Shown in pieces: positions 58,433-64,000 of a stretch of DNA of 64,000 nt. Source of the stretch: Bradyrhizobium sp. 186 (GTDB taxonomy: Bacteria; Pseudomonadota; Alphaproteobacteria; Rhizobiales; Xanthobacteraceae). How positions within the stretch are numbered: position 1 is the first letter of the stretch; every line of letters begins with the position of its first letter. The position numbers were made by a program, and so were the translations under genes. The DNA is taken from NCBI RefSeq assembly GCF_023101685.1, contig NZ_CP082164.1, forward strand, positions 10,323,001 through 10,387,000, given 5' to 3'. The notes beneath the pieces were generated by a model. That model made no database searches. It had not been told where the DNA came from and worked only from the letters and a program-made list of their open reading frames with translations.

Positions 58433-59167
58433 ATGACGAAGACTTTAACCGATCGACGTCGCAACCTGCGTGTCGCGCTTGCACTGACGGGGCTATCCGT
58501 CATGCTAGGCGCGTGCAACACCACCGGCGAGATCGTCACGCAGACCGTGCCGACCGATTATCGCCAGCGCCACCCGATCGCGGTGCAGGAATCCAAGCGC
58601 TCGGTCGTAATCTTTGTCGGCAAGGCCCGCGGCGGCCTTTCGGCCGCGCAGCACTCTGACGTCTCCGGCATTGCCCGGGACTGGGTGCGCGAAGGCACCG
58701 GCTCCGTCATCGTCGATGTCCCCGTCGACACTGCGAATTCGCGCGCCGCGGCGGCGACCTATCAGGAGATCCGTTCCGTGCTCGCGGCCGGCGGCGTGCC
58801 GTCTCGCGCCATCGTCCAGCACCGCTATCGGCCCGAAGATCCGGGGCTGCTGCCCACCGTCCGGCTGAGCTATTCCAGGATCGCGGCGGTCGCCGGTCCA
58901 TGCGGGCTGTGGCCGGAAGACATCGGCCCGTCGATCCTCGACCCCGGCTATAACGAGAACCGTCCGTATTTCAATCTGGGCTGCGCCACCCAGCGCAATC
59001 TCGCGGCAATGATCGACAATCCTGCCGACCTCGAGCAGCCCCGATCCGAGACGCCCGCCTATACCGCGCGGCGCGACGTCGCCTTCGAGCGCTACCGCAA
59101 GGGCACGACGACCGCGACCACCTATCCCGAGGCTGACAAGGCCAAACTCAGCGACACCGGCAAATGA
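58433..59167 (+). CDS. cpaD: Flp pilus lipoprotein CpaD
   Basis: Periplasm-facing lipoprotein of 244 residues, with lipobox SVMLGAC near residue 25. The family block YRQRHPIAVQESKRSVVIFVG and the C-terminal CGLWPEDIGP and NLGCATQRNLAAMIDNPADLEQPR motif are typical. ATG 58433 is chosen over an in-frame codon 42 bases upstream. It overlaps cpaE by four bases. Confidence 0.94.
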   Translation: MTKTLTDRRRNLRVALALTGLSVMLGACNTTGEIVTQTVPTDYRQRHPIAVQESKRSVVIFVGKARGGLSAAQHSDVSGIARDWVREGTGSVIVDVPVDTANSRAAAATYQEIRSVLAAGGVPSRAIVQHRYRPEDPGLLPTVRLSYSRIAAVAGPCGLWPEDIGPSILDPGYNENRPYFNLGCATQRNLAAMIDNPADLEQPRSETPAYTARRDVAFERYRKGTTTATTYPEADKAKLSDTGK

Positions 59168-60453
59168 CAAGCGTCCACGACGAAGAAGCGGACGATCCGC
59201 AGCACCCCGAGGAACACATTGCGCCGGTTCCGCGCATCTCGGTTCAGGCATTTTGCGAGACCGAGCAGACGCTCGCCGCGATGACCGCGGCCGGGCAGGA
59301 TCGCCGGCTCGCCAAGGCGCATCTCACCGCCAAGAGCGGCGGCCTCGCCGCGGCGATCGAAGTCTATGACACGATGCCGACGCCGAACGTGATCGTGATC
59401 GAATCCGACGGCACCCGCGACATCCTCGAGGGCCTCGACGATCTTGCCGGCGTCTGCGATCCCGGCACCCGCGTGGTCGTGATCGGCAATCCCAGCGACA
59501 CCGCGCCCTATCGCGAGCTGGTCCGCCGCGGCGTCAACGACTACGTGGTGGGACCGGTCGAAACCCTCGACGTGGTCCGCTCGATCTGCAGCCTGTTCTC
59601 GGCCTCCGAAGCCATCATCACCGGCCGCGTCATCGCGGTGGTCGGCGCCAAGGGCGGCGTCGGCGCCTCCACCGTCGCGCACAACGTGGCCTGGACGATC
59701 GCACGCGACCTCGCACTCGACTCCGTCGTGATCGATCTCGACCTCGCGTTCGGCACCGCGAGCCTCGACTACAACCAGGATCCGGTGCAAGGCATCGCCA
59801 ACGCGGTGCTGTCGCAGGACCGGCCGGACACCGCGCTGATGGAGCGCCTGCTGGCCAAATGCACCGAACGCCTCAGCCTGCTGGCGGCGCCCGCGACGCT
59901 CGACCGTGTCTATGATTTCGGCGCCGAAGCATTCGACGCGGTGTTCGACACGCTGCGCATGACCACGCCCTGCATCGTGCTCGACGTCCCCCACCAATGG
60001 TCGGGATGGACACGGCGCGCGCTGGTCAATGCCGACGACATCGTGATCGTGGCCGAGCCCGATCTCGCCAATTTGCGCAACACCAAGAACATGCTCACCG
60101 TCCTGAAGGCGGCGCGGCCGAACGATCGGCCGCCGCTCTACTGCATCAACCAGGTCGGTATGCACAAGCGGGCGGAGATCGAGGTCAAGGCGTTCATCAA
60201 GACGATGGAGAGCCAGCCGATCGCGGTGATCCCGTTCGATTCGAAACTGTTCTCTACCGCGGCCAACAACGGCCAGATGATCGCGGAAGTCTCGAAGAGC
60301 CACCGTACCACAGAGCTGTTCCAGAACATGGCGAACCGCCTCGCCGGACGCGGCGATGTGAAGAAGCCGAAGCGCTCGCTGCTCGGACCGCTCTTGAAGA
60401 AGCTGAAGGGCAGGACAGGACGCGGGTCGGCCCCGCATCGCAAGGCCTCGTAA
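59164..60453 (+). CDS. cpaE: CpaE-like MinD/ParA-type ATPase of the Flp pilus
   Basis: A 429-residue protein with an N-terminal receiver-like domain (about 25-145; the phosphate acceptor is not clearly conserved) and a ParA/MinD ATPase domain with the deviant Walker A AKGGVGASTVAHN at about 162 and DLDLAFGTASLDYN. It places the pilus machinery at the cell pole in relatives. The C-terminal tail is basic. The rest of the expected Tad genes (cpaF, tadB, tadC, pilin) do not follow. Confidence 0.94.
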   Translation: MTSVHDEEADDPQHPEEHIAPVPRISVQAFCETEQTLAAMTAAGQDRRLAKAHLTAKSGGLAAAIEVYDTMPTPNVIVIESDGTRDILEGLDDLAGVCDPGTRVVVIGNPSDTAPYRELVRRGVNDYVVGPVETLDVVRSICSLFSASEAIITGRVIAVVGAKGGVGASTVAHNVAWTIARDLALDSVVIDLDLAFGTASLDYNQDPVQGIANAVLSQDRPDTALMERLLAKCTERLSLLAAPATLDRVYDFGAEAFDAVFDTLRMTTPCIVLDVPHQWSGWTRRALVNADDIVIVAEPDLANLRNTKNMLTVLKAARPNDRPPLYCINQVGMHKRAEIEVKAFIKTMESQPIAVIPFDSKLFSTAANNGQMIAEVSKSHRTTELFQNMANRLAGRGDVKKPKRSLLGPLLKKLKGRTGRGSAPHRKAS

Positions 60454-60463
60454 GCGCGCTAAA

Positions 60464-60537
60464 GCATGATCCGGAAAGGTGCGCAGCGGTTTTCCCTCGC
60501 GACAAATGCGGAACGCGTTTGCGCGGAGATCATGCTC
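60464..60537. repeat. gcatgatccgg repeat after cpaE
   Basis: Arms gcatgatccggaaa and gagatcatgctc with a central aacgcgtttgcgc hairpin. Member of the family at 22358-22404 and 61459-61505. Confidence 0.75.
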
Positions 60538-60547
60538 AAACAACAAC

Positions 60548-60590
60548 CTAAAGCGCGATGACGATTCATCCCGATCTCATCGCGCTTTAG
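60548..60590. terminator. Strong hairpin between convergent cpaE and TPR gene
   Basis: A 14-bp perfect inverted repeat, CTAAAGCGCGATGA and TCATCGCGCTTTAG, with a 15-base loop. It lies between two convergent genes and could terminate in both directions; T-runs are short, so it may also be a repeat unit. Confidence 0.5.
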
Positions 60591-60594
60591 CGGG

Positions 60595-61371
60595 CTACTT
60601 GTCCGCCCGCTGCTGCTGCTTCTTCGCCAGCAATTGGCGCAGCGCCGTGACCTTCGCCGCCGCCTCGGCCGGCGACAGATCGCCCTTCGCGACGGTCTCG
60701 GCCTCGGCCTGTTTTCCTTCCAATCCCAGGACAAGGGCCAGATTGGCCCGGACGCGCGGAGCGGCAGGGTTGCGTTCATGCGCGCGGCGCAGCGTCTCCT
60801 CGGCCCTGGGCAGATTGTTCTGGAGCATGTAGGACAGGCCGAGGTTGGACAGCACCGACGGCTCGTCGGGCACGATCTTGAGCGCGGTGGCGTAATATTG
60901 CTGCGCTTCCTCGTTGCGGCCGAGCTGGTCGAGCGCCGCGCCCTGCGCCGACAGGATGTGCCAGTCGGGATCCTCCGGGGTGTGCGCGCGGCTCAAGACA
61001 TCGAAAGCCTGCTGGAAATTGCCGCTGTCGGCGAGCGCGCGGCCATAGCCGGCGAGCAGCGCCTTGTTGCTGGGATGGCCGAGCACGGCTTGCTCCAGCA
61101 CCGCGACCGCCTGCGCACGCTGGCCAGTGTCACGCAGCGCCTTGCCGTATTCGAGTGCGACGTTGGGATCGCTCGGCTTGGCGCGATAGCGCTCGCGCAG
61201 GCCGTCCATGTCCGGCTTCGCATCCGGCTTGCTCGCCGCTTCCGACTTGCCGCCGAGCGCACCGGTCACGTCCTCCAGGCTCGTGGTCTGGCAACCGCCG
61301 AGGACGAGCACCAGGAGTGCGGGAAGCAGAAATCTCGCCGGGGGAGAGGCGCGGGACGAACGCTTGGACAT
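60595..61371 (-). CDS. TPR-repeat lipoprotein, TadD-like
   Basis: Lipoprotein of 258 residues with lipobox LVLGGC at about residue 27 and four to five tetratricopeptide repeats (for example ALEYGKALRDTGQRAQAVAVLEQA, SVLSNLGLSYMLQNNLPRAEE). TadD proteins of Flp pilus clusters have this layout. It is next to cpaE but on the opposite strand, so shared function is likely but co-transcription is not. The C-terminus is Lys/Gln-rich. Confidence 0.85.
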   Translation of the reverse strand: MSKRSSRASPPARFLLPALLVLVLGGCQTTSLEDVTGALGGKSEAASKPDAKPDMDGLRERYRAKPSDPNVALEYGKALRDTGQRAQAVAVLEQAVLGHPSNKALLAGYGRALADSGNFQQAFDVLSRAHTPEDPDWHILSAQGAALDQLGRNEEAQQYYATALKIVPDEPSVLSNLGLSYMLQNNLPRAEETLRRAHERNPAAPRVRANLALVLGLEGKQAEAETVAKGDLSPAEAAAKVTALRQLLAKKQQQRADK

Positions 61372-61458
61372 ACTCTGATCACTCGGCGACTGATCAGAGA
61401 TGCTTACCGATTAACGCTAAATTCCCGTTAAGGAAGCGCGCGCGTCAACTCTATTGTT

Positions 61459-61505
61459 GCATGATCCATTCGGAAAACCGCTACGCACTTCTCCGGATCA
61501 TGCTC
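61459..61505. repeat. gcatgatcc...ggatcatgc repeat
   Basis: Palindrome with arms gcatgatcc and ggatcatgc around ggaaaaccgctacgcacttc. Related to 22358-22404 and 60464-60537, and more distantly to the left part of the 133-bp island repeats. Confidence 0.75.
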
Positions 61506-61507
61506 CT

Positions 61508-61753
61508 CTAGTCCGTGAATTCAGCGCCGAATTCGCAGCCGATGCGCCAGCGCAGGCGGCACTGACGGGAATAGTCGGGCGCGAAAATGATCGTGAACTG
61601 CGGCGGCAATTCGAGAAATTCCGCCACCACTTTCACGCCGCCAGCAGAGATGTCCGTGATCGTGCAGTCCCTCGGCAGCGAGCCGGCGCCAAAGTGGATC
61701 TTGGCGAGCCGAGTGCACACGCGACGTTCGCTTCTGCGGCGATTTGCAAGCAT
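61508..61753 (-). CDS. PilZ domain protein
   Basis: An 81-residue single-domain PilZ protein, a likely cyclic di-GMP receptor. The binding motifs are RRRSERR at 5-11 (R-x3-R) and DISAGGVKV at about 34-42 (D-x-S-x2-G). It lies between the Tad pilus genes and comM, which fits c-di-GMP control of surface structures, although its target is unknown. Overlapping frames on the same strand lack the motif. Confidence 0.85.
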   Translation of the reverse strand: MLANRRRSERRVCTRLAKIHFGAGSLPRDCTITDISAGGVKVVAEFLELPPQFTIIFAPDYSRQCRLRWRIGCEFGAEFTD

Positions 61754-61979
61754 TTTGATTGTTCACTTGTTAGATCACGGCCCATCCCGCACCTCTACGA
61801 GTACCGAACATTCGTTGGAATGTGCTGAGCAGAGCCCGTCGCATTCGAGGCGTAGTGTCGGCGCCGCGTTTACGACCGGTTAGGGCTTCGACAGCCCGCA
61901 GCCCGTTCCCGTATTGTTCTTGCCATGACTAGTCGCCTCTGCTACCCTTGATTGCGCAAGAGGGCAGGCTGGTTCGGGC
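61754..61979. other. Intergenic region between PilZ gene and comM
   Basis: 226 bases without a recognised gene; it must hold the divergent promoters of the PilZ gene and comM. No clear repeat or hairpin is noted. Confidence 0.4.
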
Positions 61980-63518
61980 ATGGTTCAGCGGGTTTCTACC
62001 GTCGCCTTTGAGGGGATCGAGGCTCGCGCGGTCGACGTGCAGGTGCAGGTCGCGCCGGGCCTGCCGGCCTTTGCCATCGTCGGTCTTCCGGACAAGGCGG
62101 TGTCGGAGGCGCGCGAGCGGGTCCGCTCGGCGTTGATCGCCTCGGGCCTGGCGCTGCCGGCGCGGCGGATCATCGTCAACCTGGCGCCTGCCGATCTGCC
62201 CAAGGAAGGCAGCCATTACGACCTGCCGATTGCGCTCGGGCTGATGGCGGCGATCGGTGCGATCCCGCCGGATGCGCTGACGGGCTTTACGGTTCTTGGC
62301 GAGCTCGGCCTCGACGGCTCGATCGCACCCGTCGCCGGCGTTCTCCCCGCCGCGATCGGCGCCAATACGCGCGAGGAAGGATTGATCTGTCCGGCGGCTT
62401 GCGGCTCGGAGGCGGCGTGGGCAAGCCCGGATATCCAGATCATCGCCGCACACTCACTCATTCAGATCGCCAATCACTTCAAAGGGACGCAGCTGCTGTC
62501 GCGGCCCACGCCGAAGGTGCATGAGGCCGCGGCCTCTTCGCTCGACCTGCGCGACATCAAGGGCCAGGAGAGCGCCAAGCGGGCGCTAGAGATCGCGGCG
62601 TCGGGCGGCCATCACCTCCTGATGATCGGCGCGCCCGGCGCCGGCAAATCGATGCTGGCCGCGCGCCTGCCCTCGATCCTGCCGCCGCTGTCGCCCGGCG
62701 AGCTGCTCGAAGTCTCGATGATCGCTTCTGTCGCCGGTGAGATCGAAGGCGGCGCGCTGACGGCGCGGCGGCCATTCCGCTCGCCGCATCATTCCGCCAG
62801 CATGGCCGCCCTCACCGGCGGCGGCGCGCGCGCAAAGCCGGGCGAGATCTCGCTTGCGCATCAGGGCGTGCTGTTCCTCGACGAGCTTCCGGAGTTCGAT
62901 CCGCGCGTGCTGGATTCGCTGCGCCAGCCGCTCGAGAACGGCGAGGTCGCGGTGTCCCGTGCCAATCACCGCGTCACCTATCCTGCGCGCTTCATGCTGG
63001 TCGCCGCGATGAATCCCTGCCGCTGCGGCAATGCGTTCGAGCCCGGCTATGCCTGCAAGCGCGGCCGCATCGACCGCTGTACGGGCGACTATCAGGCCCG
63101 CATCTCCGGTCCGCTGATGGACCGGATCGATCTGCGCATCGAGGTGCCGGCGGTGACCGCGGCGGATTTGATCCTGCCACCGCCGGCGGAGGGATCGGCG
63201 GAAGTTGCCGCGCGCGTGGCAGCGGCGCGCGACATCCAGCTCGCGCGCTACGCGGATGCGGGCCTGCCGCATGTCCGCACCAATGCCGAGGCGCCGGCCT
63301 CGGTGCTGGAGCAAATCGCCAAGCCCGACGCCCAGGGCCAGAAGCTGCTGCGCGACGCCGCCGAAACCATGCGGCTGTCGGCGCGCGGCTATCACCGCGT
63401 GCTGCGCGTGGCGCGCACGCTCGCCGACCTCGACGGCGCGGACAAGATCGGCCGACTGCATCTGGCCGAAGCGCTGTCCTACCGCGCACTCGCGGAGGAT
63501 GTGCGCCAGATGGCGTGA
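61980..63518 (+). CDS. comM: YifB/ComM family Mg-chelatase-like AAA+ ATPase
   Basis: A 512-residue AAA+ helicase of the ComM family, known to promote branch migration in natural transformation. The N-terminal Lon-protease-like domain (VQRVSTVAFEGIEARAVDVQ, GLPAFAIVGLPDKAVSEARERV) precedes Walker A GAPGAGKSM at about 215, Walker B VLFLDELPEF at about 298 and the C-terminal Mg-chelatase domain (MNPCRCG, RISGPLMDRIDLRIEVP). The start is ATG 61980. Confidence 0.96.
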   Translation: MVQRVSTVAFEGIEARAVDVQVQVAPGLPAFAIVGLPDKAVSEARERVRSALIASGLALPARRIIVNLAPADLPKEGSHYDLPIALGLMAAIGAIPPDALTGFTVLGELGLDGSIAPVAGVLPAAIGANTREEGLICPAACGSEAAWASPDIQIIAAHSLIQIANHFKGTQLLSRPTPKVHEAAASSLDLRDIKGQESAKRALEIAASGGHHLLMIGAPGAGKSMLAARLPSILPPLSPGELLEVSMIASVAGEIEGGALTARRPFRSPHHSASMAALTGGGARAKPGEISLAHQGVLFLDELPEFDPRVLDSLRQPLENGEVAVSRANHRVTYPARFMLVAAMNPCRCGNAFEPGYACKRGRIDRCTGDYQARISGPLMDRIDLRIEVPAVTAADLILPPPAEGSAEVAARVAAARDIQLARYADAGLPHVRTNAEAPASVLEQIAKPDAQGQKLLRDAAETMRLSARGYHRVLRVARTLADLDGADKIGRLHLAEALSYRALAEDVRQMA

Positions 63519-63628
63519 TGCGCCGCGCGCATCAACCCGGCGGTAACGAGTTTCCTTTACGCTCTGCAAACCATAAGGCCCAACAGTTGCCTGCACGAGT
63601 TCCCAAGGGGCCTGGCGAGTAGCGTGTC

Positions 63629-64000
63629 ATGTTGCGTTTCAAGATCCTGGCCTCGGTTGTTCCCCTGTTGGCGGCTGCGGTGTTCGCCCGCGCAGAGATC
63701 GGATCGGTCTCGCATCCCTGCATCGCGCTCGGCGAAACCACGGTCGAGCTCACGTCGCTGTTCTGGACGGCCGGCGTGCATGTCGCCTTCACCGAAGATC
63801 CGGAACGGGCCACGGTACGGGTTCAGATCACCGACGATGCCGGCGCTGCGGATTTTGCGGTGGTGGACGACGGCGTCGGTTCGGAGCCGGATTCCTGCCA
63901 GGCCAACCCGTCGACACGCCTGATCACGATCGCCGCGCAGCCCGTCGACGGCGGGCCGGTGATCTATCTCTCCACCGAAGGACCGGCGGATTACCGCATC
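63629..64000 (+). CDS. Exported protein of unknown function (cut by window end)
   Basis: The frame opens at ATG 63629 and stays open to the last base, 124 codons. It begins with a signal-peptide-like segment (MLRFKILASVVPLLAAAVFA) and a mature part with two cysteines (SHPCIALGE, DSCQANP) and acidic composition, without a recognised domain so far. The downstream part lies outside the window. Confidence 0.75.
   Translation, partial: MLRFKILASVVPLLAAAVFARAEIGSVSHPCIALGETTVELTSLFWTAGVHVAFTEDPERATVRVQITDDAGAADFAVVDDGVGSEPDSCQANPSTRLITIAAQPVDGGPVIYLSTEGPADYRI

Noticed and set aside
56808..58484. 558-codon open frame on the minus strand opposite cpaC.
   Set aside because: His/Asp/Arg-rich shadow of the secretin gene; no motif or ribosome site.

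Overview
The window is a high-GC chromosomal segment from an alphaproteobacterium, most likely Bradyrhizobium or a close relative in the Nitrobacteraceae. The basis is gene content and order (dnaK-dnaJ-pmtA, hrcA-grpE, cpaBCDE, short RNase D, an epoxyqueuosine reductase with HEAT repeats) and several families of palindromic intergenic repeats of the bradyrhizobial type. The genus call is inferred from these features; no database search was possible.

Layout. 0-10 kb: RNase D, then a set of polyprenyl-phosphate sugar genes on the minus strand: a HAD-UbiA fusion resembling decaprenyl-phosphate 5-phosphoribosyltransferase, DprE2-like and DprE1-like enzymes, and UppP. This set is interrupted by a degraded island of about 2.9 kb beside tRNA-Leu(CAG). 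The island is bounded by 133-bp direct repeats and holds a ParD antitoxin fragment, a low-GC methyltransferase, a DsrE-like exported protein and an integrase fragment. 10-15 kb: glutathione transferase-like protein, QueG, an IS110-family element, a thioesterase-like protein and an alpha/beta hydrolase. 15-22 kb: the translation cluster infC (ATT start), rpmI, rplT, pheS, pheT, interrupted by two small exported proteins on the other strand and by a DUF559 gene between pheS and pheT.

22-32 kb: a TauE/SafE pseudogene, a Tat-exported flavin amine oxidase, a papain-fold hydrolase, a copper module (csoR with a frameshift, a palindromic operator, copA), nikR, a sedolisin-type S53 peptidase and an EI24/CysZ-like membrane protein. 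32-42 kb: an EmrAB-like efflux pair, nth, DUF2244, an Ada-like methyltransferase, dapB-gpmA, a flavin reductase-pyrF-DUF1330 operon and pmtA. 41-49 kb: heat-shock genes dnaJ and dnaK (with a sigma32-like promoter), and hrcA-grpE, separated by an exported protein of unknown function and an exported nicotinamidase. 49-56 kb: rph-rdgB-hemW, then a LpoA-like lipoprotein divergent from rsmI-yraN-gshB. 56-64 kb: the Flp/Tad pilus genes cpaB-cpaC-cpaD-cpaE, a TadD-like TPR lipoprotein, a PilZ protein, comM/yifB and a gene cut by the window end.

Most genes are conserved chromosomal functions. The parts worth a second look are the actinobacterial-type arabinose-lipid pathway, the remnant island at tRNA-Leu, the IS110 element with a possible bridge-RNA region, a roughly 140-bp mobile-looking repeat present in three copies, and several genes whose start, stop or tail lies in palindromic repeats.
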